A DNA stretch of 64,000 nt, from contig NZ_CADIJO010000002.1 of assembly GCF_902859705.1 (NCBI RefSeq), positions 477,223 to 541,222 of the forward strand, read 5' to 3'. Position numbers and translations under genes: made by a program. Positions 27,171-36,449 of this stretch are shown one piece after another (positions within the stretch are counted from its first letter, which is position 1; each line of letters begins with the position of its first letter). The notes below the pieces were generated by a model. The model was given only the letters and a program-made list of their open reading frames with translations. It did no database searches and was not told where the DNA came from. The DNA is from Achromobacter deleyi. GTDB lineage: Bacteria > Pseudomonadota > Gammaproteobacteria > Burkholderiales > Burkholderiaceae_B.

Positions 27171-27665
27171 TCAATGGCCGTGGCCGGCGGCGGGCGGTGC
27201 GGCGGTGGCCGACAGCGGGCGCGCCACGGCCGTCACCGGCACGCGTTGCTGCTTGCCTGCGGCGTCCTGCAGCACCAGCGTCAATGCGACGGGATCGCCC
27301 ACCGAAATCTGCTTGGCCAGGTCGATCAGCATGACGTGGTAGCCGCCCGGTTTCAGTTCCACCGGCTGGCCGGCGGGCAGGTCGATGGCGGATACCTGGC
27401 GCATCTTCATGACGTCGTTCTGCATGGCCATTTCATGCACTTCGGTGTGCTTGGCGGCGTCGGACTCGACGGCGACCAGGCGCGTGGGGGCGGCGGCGGT
27501 CAGGCGCATGAAGACGCCCGTGGCGTGCTGGTTGGGCACGGTGGCGCGAACCCAGGCGTCTTCCACCTTGAGCGCGGCGTCCTGGGCCAGGGCGGGGGCG
27601 GGGGCCAGCGTCAGCGCGCTCAGGGCAAAGGCGGCGGCCAGGGAAGCGAAAGCGGTCTTTTTCAT
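27171..27665 (-). CDS. periplasmic copper chaperone PCu(A)C
   Basis: 164 residues. Signal peptide 1-28, then a cupredoxin-like domain with the complete copper motif H77-x10-M88-x21-H110-x-M112, exactly as required for Cu(I) binding in PCuAC proteins. They carry copper to the CuA or CuB site of heme-copper oxidases together with SCO1. The His-rich tail (GHGH) may be a further metal ligand. The gene follows SCO1 by 31 bases and probably is one operon with it and DUF2946, close to the cyo/regBA block that would use the copper. Confidence 0.93.
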   Translation of the reverse strand: MKKTAFASLAAAFALSALTLAPAPALAQDAALKVEDAWVRATVPNQHATGVFMRLTAAAPTRLVAVESDAAKHTEVHEMAMQNDVMKMRQVSAIDLPAGQPVELKPGGYHVMLIDLAKQISVGDPVALTLVLQDAAGKQQRVPVTAVARPLSATAAPPAAGHGH

Positions 27666-27696
27666 GGGAAGTTCCTTATTCAGAGGGGCGCGGCGC

Positions 27697-28350
27697 TTAC
27701 AGCACCGTGCGCAGGTCGTCGGCGCACTGTTCGGCGCTTTGCTGGTGGCGCAGGGCCAGGCGCAGCTTGCCCTGGGCGTCGATGATGTAGGTCAGCGCCG
27801 TGTGGTCCATGGTGTAGGACGAACCGGTGGGCACCTTCTGGTAGAACACCTTGAACGATTGCGCCGCGGCGCGGGTCTGTTCGGCGTCGCCGCGCAGGCC
27901 GACGAATTCCGGGTCGAACGCCTGGGTGTAGGCGCGCAGGATTTCCGGGGTGTCGCGTTCGGGGTCCACGGTGATGAACAGGATGCGCAGCTTCTTGGCG
28001 GCCTCGGGGCCGAGCAGGCTCTTGATCTCCAGCGCCCGGGTCAGGGCGGTCGGGCAGATGTCCGGGCACTGAGTGAAGCCGAAGAACAGCATCACGGTCT
28101 GGCCGCGGTAGTCGGCCAGCTGGCGCTGCCGGCCGTCAGTGTCCTGCAGTTGGAAGTCGCCCGTGGGCATGCTGGACAGGTCCATGCCGTTGAGCTTAGG
28201 GGCATCCGGGCCGCAGCCGGCCAGCGGCAGCAGGGCCAGGGTGGACAGCAGCAGGCGACGGCGACGGTCAGGCGGGGTCGCGCCGTCCTGGGAGACGCGC
28301 GTAATCGTGGTCGCGTCGCCCTGGCGGGCGCGCGTAATGAGGGAATGCAT
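27697..28350 (-). CDS. SCO1/SenC copper-delivery lipoprotein
   Basis: 217 residues. The N-terminus has basic residues, a hydrophobic stretch and the lipobox LAGC (Cys46), so it is membrane-anchored and faces the periplasm. Thioredoxin-fold domain with the copper site C95-x3-C99 (CPDIC) and His183 (DHTALTY). SCO1 binds Cu(I)/Cu(II) and loads the oxidase copper centres or reduces their cysteines. Next to PCuAC. Confidence 0.94.
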   Translation of the reverse strand: MHSLITRARQGDATTITRVSQDGATPPDRRRRLLLSTLALLPLAGCGPDAPKLNGMDLSSMPTGDFQLQDTDGRQRQLADYRGQTVMLFFGFTQCPDICPTALTRALEIKSLLGPEAAKKLRILFITVDPERDTPEILRAYTQAFDPEFVGLRGDAEQTRAAAQSFKVFYQKVPTGSSYTMDHTALTYIIDAQGKLRLALRHQQSAEQCADDLRTVL

Positions 28351-28412
28351 GAAAACCTCGTCGAAAGACGGTTCGCGACAGGCGCGGCGCAGGCCGCGCG
28401 CAAGGGGCGGTG

Positions 28413-28850
28413 TCAGGCGACGAAGGGCGGGGCGCGTGAACCCAGCGGCGGCCCTTGGGCCGGCTGCACGGGCAACGCATCAGGGGTGGGGGCCGGCGCG
28501 GGCGCATGGCGGCCGGCGGCCAGGGCCAGCGGCGCCACGTAGGGCGTGGGGGCAGGGGTGACGTGGGCGAGCAGCCCGAAGGGGCACTGCGCACCCGTGT
28601 CGGCGCTGCGGTGTTCGCCCGGGCCGTCGGCGGTCTTGCCAACGGCGGGCAACGCGATCCGGAAGGTGGACAGGTCGCCCGCGGCCGAGCAGAAGGTGAC
28701 TTCCAGCCGGCCGTCGTGCAGCGCGCGGGCATCGGGCATGTAGCCCGCCGGCACCACGGCGCGCAGCAGCACTGCCAGGAACGCCAGCCACAGCACGCCC
28801 CGGACGCGCACGGCGCCGCAGGCTTGCAGAAGGCGGATCAAGGCAGGCAT
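28413..28850 (-). CDS. DUF2946-family small protein
   Basis: 145 residues. One N-terminal membrane segment (WLAFLAVLLRAVVPAGYMPD), then CSAAGD and QCPFGLLA cysteines that fit the DUF2946 pattern, and a Pro/Ala-rich tail. DUF2946 proteins cluster with copper and heavy-metal genes in proteobacteria; here it heads the SCO1-PCuAC group. The function is unknown; a role in metal handling is inferred only from position. Confidence 0.7.
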   Translation of the reverse strand: MPALIRLLQACGAVRVRGVLWLAFLAVLLRAVVPAGYMPDARALHDGRLEVTFCSAAGDLSTFRIALPAVGKTADGPGEHRSADTGAQCPFGLLAHVTPAPTPYVAPLALAAGRHAPAPAPTPDALPVQPAQGPPLGSRAPPFVA

Positions 28851-28960
28851 GGCGCGATTTTAGGGCAAGCGCCGGGCCGGCCAGGGGGCGGCAGCGTGCG
28901 GCGCAGTGTCGCAGCGCCGGGGCCGCGCGTGGGGGCGGTCATGGGCGTCAGGCATCGGCT

Positions 28961-30481
28961 TCAGTCATCAGCGTCCAGCCGCCGGATCAGGGCAATGTAG
29001 CGGCGTTGCGCCTGGTCCGGCGGCAGGCCGGCCAGCAGGCGCCAGGACGCGTGTTCGATCTGCTCGCGCGCGCTGGCGTCGGCATCGGCCTGGGCCGGCG
29101 CATCGCCGTGGCGGGCCTGTTGCTCGTAGGCCTGCAGCCGCAAGGCCACGCCGGTCGAGGGCGCCTGCGGCAGGGCGCGCAGTTCGATCACGGCGGCCTC
29201 GAAGGCATCGGTCAGCGCGTCGGCGGGTATGTCCAGCGTGGCCCGGTCCATCGCATCGCCTTCGGGTTCCAGGCCGCTGGCCACGGCCAGCCGGCGCCAC
29301 AGCGCGTCTTCGGCGGCCGGGTCCGCCGCCGTCGAGGTGACTTTGGCGATCTGCTGGTTGCGCAGGCGCAGCGTGTGGGTCGAGGCGCCGCGGAACATGG
29401 TGGCCCCGTCCTGCACCTGGAAGGTCAGCGGCACGGCGATCGAGCGCCCCGCCAGCTCGGGCTTGCCGACGCTGTCGACGGCGAAGGTGTTGCGCGAATA
29501 GTCCATGACCCGCGAGAACAGGTCCACCAGGCCGCCGCGGCCCTGGTAGACGCCGGCCAGCGGGCTGTCGCCCTCTTCGTGCCAGGCCACGTCTTCGGCG
29601 AACAGCGGGAACAGCGCTTCGAACTCGCCCGACAGCATGGCATCGCGATAGGCCTGCAGCAGGCGTTCGATGTCTTCGCCGGTCATGGCGGCGGCGCGGC
29701 CCGGGCGCGTGGCGACGGCGGGGCGCTTGTCCATGAATTGCAGGATGTCGGCGGCGACGCGGTCGCGGTCGTTGTCCACGCAGATCATGTGATAGCTGTT
29801 GTCCAGCAGCACCAGCCGGCTGTCGGGAATGGCGTCGTTCAGGTAGTGCGCCGACCGTACCGACGTCAGCTCGTCTTCGTGGGCATGGATGATCAGGCTG
29901 GGGCAGGTGATGGCGTTCAGTCCGCGCTGCACGAAGCGCCGCAGCCGGTCGACCTCGCGCACGCAGGCCAGCGGCACCCAGCGGTAATGGAAGTTCTCGC
30001 CGCGCTCGAACTTGGCCTTGACGATGGATCGCACCAGCTCGTTCTTGATGCCGTAGGGCTCTTCTTCCTCGACCCGCATGCGCGCGGCCAGGCCGGGAAT
30101 GCGGTAGACCAGGTTGCGCAGGCCCCGATACCAGGGCGTGCTCCAGCCGTCGATGAAGACGGGCGCGGCCAGGCTGACCAGCTTGCCCTTGCGGTGCTGC
30201 ACGCGCTTGCACAGTTCCACCGCCAGCAAGGCGCCCAGGCACATGCCGACCACGTGCACGGTCTCGTAGCGCTCGGCCACCTCGCGGTACTTGGCGGTCA
30301 CGGCGTCCAGCCAGTCTTCGGCGCGCACGGGCAGCAGGTCCTCGGGCGTGGTGCCGTGACCGGGCAGCGTCAGCGTGTGCGTCTCGATGCCGGCGCGCTT
30401 CAATATCTTGTGCAGCGACCCCAGGTCGTACTGGGTGCCGCCCAAGCCGTGGATGAGCAGGGCTCCTGTGCTATTGGACAT
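28961..30481 (-). CDS. three-domain fusion: Cys-nucleophile alpha/beta hydrolase, NTF2-like, acyl-CoA-binding domain
   Basis: 506 residues from ATG 30481; no signal peptide, so cytoplasmic. Domain 1 (about 5-255) is an alpha/beta hydrolase with HGLGG and the nucleophile elbow G79-M-C81-L-G83, in which Cys replaces the usual Ser; Asp203 (HEDELTS) and His231 (NSYHMICVD) complete a triad. Domain 2 (about 266-400) is SnoaL/NTF2-like (LLQAYRDAMLSGEFEALF, DVAWHEEGDSPLAG). Domain 3 (about 423-503) matches acyl-CoA-binding proteins: FEAAVIELRALP, LRLQAYEQQARHGD, then WRLLAGLPPDQAQRRYIALI. A Cys elbow next to a CoA-thioester carrier domain suggests acyl transfer or thioester hydrolysis. It overlaps the MASE1-PAS gene by 11 bases. 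I know of no named protein with this layout. Confidence 0.8.
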   Translation of the reverse strand: MSNSTGALLIHGLGGTQYDLGSLHKILKRAGIETHTLTLPGHGTTPEDLLPVRAEDWLDAVTAKYREVAERYETVHVVGMCLGALLAVELCKRVQHRKGKLVSLAAPVFIDGWSTPWYRGLRNLVYRIPGLAARMRVEEEEPYGIKNELVRSIVKAKFERGENFHYRWVPLACVREVDRLRRFVQRGLNAITCPSLIIHAHEDELTSVRSAHYLNDAIPDSRLVLLDNSYHMICVDNDRDRVAADILQFMDKRPAVATRPGRAAAMTGEDIERLLQAYRDAMLSGEFEALFPLFAEDVAWHEEGDSPLAGVYQGRGGLVDLFSRVMDYSRNTFAVDSVGKPELAGRSIAVPLTFQVQDGATMFRGASTHTLRLRNQQIAKVTSTAADPAAEDALWRRLAVASGLEPEGDAMDRATLDIPADALTDAFEAAVIELRALPQAPSTGVALRLQAYEQQARHGDAPAQADADASAREQIEHASWRLLAGLPPDQAQRRYIALIRRLDADD

Positions 30482-31760
30482 CTGCCTGCTCGACTTCGCC
30501 CAGCCGCCACATGCCCGCCACCACGGCGACGCTGCCATCGAAATCCGGCAATGGCGAACCCCGGTCGCTCACCACGCGCCAGCCGCCACCCGCGTGCGCC
30601 AGGCGGAACAGCAGCGGGGTGCGGTCCTGGCCGCCGGCGCGCCGGGCGGCCCAGTGCAGCGTCAGGCGGGCGCGGTCGTCGGGGTGGGCCAGGGCCAGCA
30701 ACGCGTCCAGGCTGGAGATCGCGCCGGTCGGCAGGCCAAAGGCGTCGTGCAAGTCGCCGGCCAGTTCGAACGAGCCGTCAAAGGGGTTGTAGCGGTACAT
30801 CAGCTGGTGGCTGCCGGCCAGCGCCAGGTCGAAGCGGCCGCGCCATTGCTCGGCGTTTTCCAGTTCCTGCGCGCGGGCGCCGCGCAGCGTATTGACCAGC
30901 AGGATCAGCAGCGCGGTCACGACCAGGTAGACCTGGGTGGCCAGCAGCACGTGCCAGTGGTCGTTGGCCTCGACGAAGGGGCCTTCGCCTTGCGCGCTCT
31001 GGTACAGCGCCATCAGGGTCAGCGTGATGACGGCCAGGGTGCCGCCCAGCGGCCCCCACACCAGTGCGGTCAGCACCGCGAACACCAGCGGCAGGTAGGT
31101 CAGCTCGAAGGTGACCACGTACGGCAGGTTCTTGATCATGTCGCCGTCGAACGTCATGAAGGTCGACACGATCAGGGCCAGGTAGGCGACGGCGCCCAGC
31201 ACCAGGTCGCGCATGCGCGGACCGCCGGAACGGCGTGGCCGGAAATGCGCCCAGCCGGTGACGGCCGGCGCCAGGATCAGGATGCCGCCCAGGTAGGCTG
31301 CGACCCAGGTGCGCAGCCGGACCCAGGCATGGGCTTCCTGGGTCATCCACAGCCAGCTGCCGTTGAGCAGGGCCGACAAGGCGGCGCCCACCACCGCGCC
31401 GGCCAGCAGCGCGGCCACGGTGCCCACCCCGCCATCGCGTGGCGTCAGGCGCTGGATGGTCCAGGCCGCGGTGATGCTGGACAGGCTGGCGGTGATGGCG
31501 AACACCAGCGCCGTGGCGGGCTGGCCGCGCGTGAAGCTGGTGATCACGATCTGCGCAAAGAAGAAGGCGGCCAGCAGCAGCGGCCAGTTGCGGCGCTGCG
31601 TCAACAGATAGGCGCCCACCGCCACGCCGGGCGGCAGCCAGACGAATACGGCGTGGCTGACCGGGTCGTTCAGCAGGCGTGAAAACAGGCCGCACAGCAG
31701 GTACGGGATCGCCCATAGCAGGCAAAACGGGTTTCTTCGGGGCGCTTGGGGGGTTCCCAT
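30471..31760 (-). CDS. MASE1-PAS membrane sensor without output domain
   Basis: 429 residues from ATG 31760. About eight to nine membrane helices (residues 10-300) form a MASE1 sensor module: WLPPGVAVGAYLL at the start and the typical aromatic-rich loops. After a short coiled linker (RGARAQELENAEQWRGRFDLAL) comes a PAS fold (about 315-425; MYRYNPFDGSFELAGDL, AHPDDRARL). Most MASE1 proteins continue into GGDEF, EAL or kinase domains; here the chain stops. The gene overlaps the next one by 11 bases, so its output may be the hydrolase-ACBP protein. Ligand unknown. Confidence 0.8.
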   Translation of the reverse strand: MGTPQAPRRNPFCLLWAIPYLLCGLFSRLLNDPVSHAVFVWLPPGVAVGAYLLTQRRNWPLLLAAFFFAQIVITSFTRGQPATALVFAITASLSSITAAWTIQRLTPRDGGVGTVAALLAGAVVGAALSALLNGSWLWMTQEAHAWVRLRTWVAAYLGGILILAPAVTGWAHFRPRRSGGPRMRDLVLGAVAYLALIVSTFMTFDGDMIKNLPYVVTFELTYLPLVFAVLTALVWGPLGGTLAVITLTLMALYQSAQGEGPFVEANDHWHVLLATQVYLVVTALLILLVNTLRGARAQELENAEQWRGRFDLALAGSHQLMYRYNPFDGSFELAGDLHDAFGLPTGAISSLDALLALAHPDDRARLTLHWAARRAGGQDRTPLLFRLAHAGGGWRVVSDRGSPLPDFDGSVAVVAGMWRLGEVEQADVQ

Positions 31761-31922
31761 GTGGTTCCTTGCAGACGCGGTGTTCCATGACGAGCCGCAG
31801 CTCGTGGCAATGAGCGGGTTATACACGCCTCGGGGCGGTCTGCCAAAGCCGCCGGGGCATACTTCCGCCCGAAAATCTTGGTACCCTTGGACGCAGTCGT
31901 TTCCCACTTGCTTCAGGATTCA

Positions 31923-32705
31923 GTGCTCTCCTTGCCCGCCCAGACCCTGTCCGCTTCCCATTTTGCCGCCGCGCCGGGGCGCGTATCGGCACACTTCTCC
32001 GCCCGTGCCGCCCGGTTTTTCCGGTGGGCGGTGCTGGCCGCCCTGCTGGCGCTTCTGACGGCCTGCGGCACCACCAAGGTCCAGCCGGGCTACTACCGGG
32101 TCCAGTCGGGCGACACCCTGACGCAGATCGCGCGCAAGCAAGGCACCAGCGTATCGAACCTGGTGCGCTGGAACAACCTGTCCAACTCCAATTCGATCGA
32201 GGTCGGGCAGATGCTGCGGGTTCAGGCCCCGGCGGGGCAGGCCAGTTCGTCCCCGCCCACCAAGTCGCGCGGCAAGGCATCGCAAGGCACCAAGTCGCCG
32301 GCGCCCACCATGGGCAAGCGGCGCACGGCGCCGCCGGGGGCGATTTCGCTGGTCTGGCCGGCGCAGGGCAAGGTCACGCGCGGCTACGACGGGTCCGGGT
32401 CCAACGGCATCGTCATTTCCAACAGCACCGGCACGCCCGTCGTGGCCGCCGCCGCCGGCACCGTGGCCTATTCCGGCAGCGGCCTGCGCGGCTACGGGCA
32501 CCTGGTGATCGTCAAGCACAGCACCAGTTTCCTCAGCATCTACGCCCACAACAGCAAGCTGCTGGTCAAGGAAGGCCAACGGGTCAGCCAGGGCCAGAAG
32601 ATCGCGGAAATGGGCAACAGCGACAGCAAGCAGGTGGGGCTGTATTTCGAGTTGCGGTACGACGGCCAGGCGGTTGACCCTGCAGGATCTTTACCCAGCC
32701 GATAG
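31923..32705 (+). CDS. NlpD-like lipoprotein with degenerate LytM (M23) domain
   Basis: 260 residues from GTG 31923 (AGGA four bases upstream). Signal with lipobox LTAC (Cys48), LysM domain 57-101, Lys/Ser/Pro-rich linker, then M23 domain 141-258. Four of the five zinc or catalytic residues of active LytM enzymes are lost: the H-x-G-x-D site reads Ser160-N-G-I-Val164 and the H-x-H site reads Gly239-L-Tyr241; only His209 (YAHN) remains. This is the state of NlpD and EnvC, which do not cut peptidoglycan but activate amidases at division. It is not beside rpoS, where nlpD usually sits, so it may be a paralogue. Convergent with the ABC operon, 8 bases apart. Confidence 0.88.
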   Translation: MLSLPAQTLSASHFAAAPGRVSAHFSARAARFFRWAVLAALLALLTACGTTKVQPGYYRVQSGDTLTQIARKQGTSVSNLVRWNNLSNSNSIEVGQMLRVQAPAGQASSSPPTKSRGKASQGTKSPAPTMGKRRTAPPGAISLVWPAQGKVTRGYDGSGSNGIVISNSTGTPVVAAAAGTVAYSGSGLRGYGHLVIVKHSTSFLSIYAHNSKLLVKEGQRVSQGQKIAEMGNSDSKQVGLYFELRYDGQAVDPAGSLPSR

Positions 32706-32713
32706 GCCGATTT

Positions 32714-33471
<758 letters not shown>

Positions 33472-33475
<4 letters not shown>

Positions 33476-34221
33476 CGCTTGTTCTCGGTAAACACGGCAT
33501 GCTGGCCGAAGCGCCGTTCCAGGCGGACCTGGGCGGCGGACAGCACCGAGCTGAACACCAGGTAGATCAGCGCGGCCTCGGTGTACAGGATCAGCGGCTC
33601 GTAGGTGACGGCGGCGATGCGCTGCGCCGCCTGGAAGATCTCGGGCACCGTCAGCACGGCGGCCAGGGACGTGTCCTTGACCAGCGCAATGAACGAGTTC
33701 GACAGCGGCGGCACCGCCACCCGGGCCGCCTGCGGCAGCACCGTGCGGCGCAGCGCCTGGGCGCGCGTCATGCTCAGCGAATAGGCCGCTTCCCATTGGC
33801 CCCGCGAGATGGATTCGATCGCGCCGCGAATGACTTCCGAGTTGTAGGCCCCCACGTTCAGCGTGAAGCCGATCAGCGCGGCCGGCAGCGGGTCAAGCAC
33901 GATGCCGACGCTGGGCAGGCCGTAGAAGATCACGAACAGCTGCACCAGCAGCGGCGTGCCGCGGATCAGCCAGACATAGAAGCGCACCAGCGCCACCAGC
34001 GGGGCGGGGCCGAACAGCCGGATCAGCGCCACCACGAAGGCCAGCGCCAGCCCTAGCGCGAACGACATCAGCGTCAGCGGCACGGTGAACACCAGCCCGG
34101 CGTGCAGCAACGGCCAGAACGAGTCGGCCATCAGCTGCACCCAGGCCGGTACGGTCCAGCCGGCCACTTGCGCCAGGATCCAGTCGGGCAGGACGGCCTG
34201 CAGCCACGAGGGTAGCGTCAT
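33472..34221 (-). CDS. amino acid ABC transporter, permease subunit
   Basis: 249 residues, about five membrane helices with the HisM/TcyL type pattern FTVPLTLMSF (start of the domain) and the EAA loop YNSEVIRGAIESISRGQWEAA, where the ATPase docks. A single permease gene implies a homodimeric channel. Sequence type and the binding protein suggest cystine or another small polar amino acid. Confidence 0.92.
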
Positions 34222-34233
34222 GAAGCGGGCCGC

Positions 34234-35019
34234 TTACTGCTGCGCGGAAAGGTCCGTGCCGAAGTACTTGACCGAGATGGTCTTGTAGGTGCCGTCCGCC
34301 TTGATGTCGGCCAGCGCCTTGTTGATGGCAGCGACCAGTTCAGGGTTGTTCTTGCGCAGCAGCACGCCCGAATTGCTGAATTCGGCGGCCTTGTCGGTGG
34401 CGGCGATCTTGACCTTGGCGTTGGGCTTTTGCTTCTTGAAGTCCAGGAACGACAGGTTGTCGTTGACCGTGGCTTCGACGCGGCCCGACGTCAAAAGGTC
34501 GATGGCTTCATTGAAGCCCTGCACCGCCACGACGTCGGCGCCATGGCTTTGCGCCAGCTTGCCGAAGTTGCTGGTCAGCGTGTTGGCGGACTTCTTGCCC
34601 TTCAGGTCGTCGAAGGACTTGATGGTGGTGTTGTCGTCGCGCACGATCAGCACGGCGGCCGACGAGATGTACGGATCGGAGAAATCGTATTTGGCGCGGC
34701 GCGCGTCGGTGATGCCGACCTGGTTGATCACGGCGTCGTAGCGCTTGGCGTCGAGCCCGGCGATCAGGCCGTCCCATTTGCCTTCGACGAATTCGGCTTT
34801 CACGCCCAGGCGCTGGGCGATGGCGCGGCCGATGTCGACGTCAAAACCGGTAAGCTGGCCGGAGGCGTCGTGGAAGGTGAAGGGGGCGTAGGTGCCTTCG
34901 GTGCCGATCTTGAACACGCCGGCGGATTTGATCTGGTCCAGCCCCGACTGGGCGTGGGCGGCGGACAGGGCGGCGACCTGGACGAGGCCGGCGATGAACA
35001 ACGAGCGCAAGAGTTTCAT
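34234..35019 (-). CDS. amino acid (cystine-type) ABC transporter, solute-binding protein
   Basis: 261 residues from ATG 35019; signal peptide 1-23 (LFIAGLVQVAALSAAHAQ). The mature protein begins with the family 3 pattern FKIGTEGTYAPFTFHD, followed by GFDVDIGRAIAQRLG, KWDGLIAGLDAKRYDAVINQV and DPYISS. This matches the FliY/TcyJ (cystine, diaminopimelate) group best; glutamine-type is the alternative. First gene of the operon. The 200-bp gap upstream is AT-rich near 35110-35150 and probably contains the promoter. Confidence 0.88.
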   Translation of the reverse strand: MKLLRSLFIAGLVQVAALSAAHAQSGLDQIKSAGVFKIGTEGTYAPFTFHDASGQLTGFDVDIGRAIAQRLGVKAEFVEGKWDGLIAGLDAKRYDAVINQVGITDARRAKYDFSDPYISSAAVLIVRDDNTTIKSFDDLKGKKSANTLTSNFGKLAQSHGADVVAVQGFNEAIDLLTSGRVEATVNDNLSFLDFKKQKPNAKVKIAATDKAAEFSNSGVLLRKNNPELVAAINKALADIKADGTYKTISVKYFGTDLSAQQ

Positions 35020-35223
35020 GGCAATGCTCCACGGATGGGATATCACTGTGGAGAGCATGTGGCACTTGCGATGCCCTCCGGCGTAGCCGCACTCTAACAA
35101 CGCGTCTATTTTTCCACAAAGCATAAGGAATAGTAAAAATATAGCGGCAAGTCATATGGATAGATCGCGCCCCGGGCCGAGCGGCACGGGGTATTTCAGA
35201 GCGGGATTCAGACGGAGACAGGC

Positions 35224-36300
35224 GTGCAACAACAATGGAACAGGCGGGCTTTCATGATGGCCGCGGCGGGCGCCGCGGCGATGGCCGGGGTGGCGCCGGC
35301 GCACGGCGGGGGCGGCTTGCGGCGCATGCCGGGCGGCGGCAGCATCACCGACGTGGCCGGGCTGAAGGTGGGGCATTTCACCGATACCCGCCGCCCGACC
35401 GGCTGCACGGTCATCATTGCCGAGGCGGGCGCCGTGGGCGGGGTGGACGTGCGCGGCGCGGCGCCGGGCACGCGCGAGACCGACCTGCTCAATCCGGTCA
35501 ACATGGTGGAAAAAGTGCACGCCGTGATGCTGGCCGGCGGCAGCGCCTTTGGCCTGGAGGCCGCCACCGGCGTGATGCGCTATCTGGAAGAACGCAAGAT
35601 CGGCTTTGACGTCGGCGTGGCGCACGTGCCCATCGTGCCCGCGGCCATCCTGTTCGACCTGGGCGTGGGCGACGCATCGATACGGCCCGATGCCGCGGCC
35701 GGCTACCAGGCCTGCAAGTCGGCCACGGCCAAGCCGCCGCAAGAGGGCAACGTGGGCGCCGGCGCCGGGGCTACGGTGGGCAAGCTGTACGGCGCCAAGC
35801 GCGCCATGAAGGGCGGCCTGGGCAGCGCCTCGCTGACCGTGGCCGGCGTGACGGTGGGTGCCATCGTGGCCGTCAACGCGGTGGGCGACGTGCTGGACCC
35901 GGCCACCGGCCGCATCCTGGCCGGCGCCCGCACGGCCGACGGCAAGCACCTGCTGGATACCCGCGCGGCGATCCTGGCGGGCGACCTGCCGACCTCGATG
36001 CGGGAAGGCGCCGCCACCACCATCGGCCTGGTCGCCACCGACGCCAGGCTGACCAAGGCGCAGGCGCAGAAGATGGCGCAGATGGCGCACGACGGCCTGG
36101 CCCGCACCATCAACCCCATCCACACCATGCTGGATGGCGACACGGTGTTCGCGCTGGGCACCGGCGTGTCGGGCAAGCCGGGCAACCCGATGCTGCTGGG
36201 CGTGATGGCGGCCGAGGCGATGGCGATCGCGGTGCAGCGCGCCATCCTGGCGGCGCGGGCGCTGGAAGGCTATCCGGCCGCGGTGGATTTCATCGCCTGA
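35224..36300 (+). CDS. P1-family peptidase (DmpA/NylC type), Tat-exported
   Basis: 358 residues from GTG 35224 (GGAG 8 bases upstream); the N-terminus NRRAFMMAAAGAAA is a twin-arginine signal. P1 peptidases are made as one chain, then cut by themselves before a Thr or Ser that becomes the nucleophile; they release N-terminal D- or L-residues or open nylon oligomers. The family blocks ITDVAGLKVGHFTD, AVMLAGGSAFGLEAATGV, NVGAGAGATVGK and HDGLARTINPIHTMLDGDTVFAL are present. The cut site region reads Gly262-Ala-Ala264-Thr265-Thr-Ile-Gly: the Asn expected before Thr265 is Ala. Confidence 0.88.
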   Translation: MQQQWNRRAFMMAAAGAAAMAGVAPAHGGGGLRRMPGGGSITDVAGLKVGHFTDTRRPTGCTVIIAEAGAVGGVDVRGAAPGTRETDLLNPVNMVEKVHAVMLAGGSAFGLEAATGVMRYLEERKIGFDVGVAHVPIVPAAILFDLGVGDASIRPDAAAGYQACKSATAKPPQEGNVGAGAGATVGKLYGAKRAMKGGLGSASLTVAGVTVGAIVAVNAVGDVLDPATGRILAGARTADGKHLLDTRAAILAGDLPTSMREGAATTIGLVATDARLTKAQAQKMAQMAHDGLARTINPIHTMLDGDTVFALGTGVSGKPGNPMLLGVMAAEAMAIAVQRAILAARALEGYPAAVDFIA

Positions 36301-36449
36301 ACGCCGTTTTTCCCGGGGGGCGTTGGCGTGCCTTCGATCGGGCACGCCCCTTGCGGGTCTCCTCCCGCGCCATCTGCTGACCCCAAGCTGTCACATCGGG
36401 TCGGCATGATGGAGAGCGTCGGCGCACCGCCTGCGCGGGAGGGAACGGC

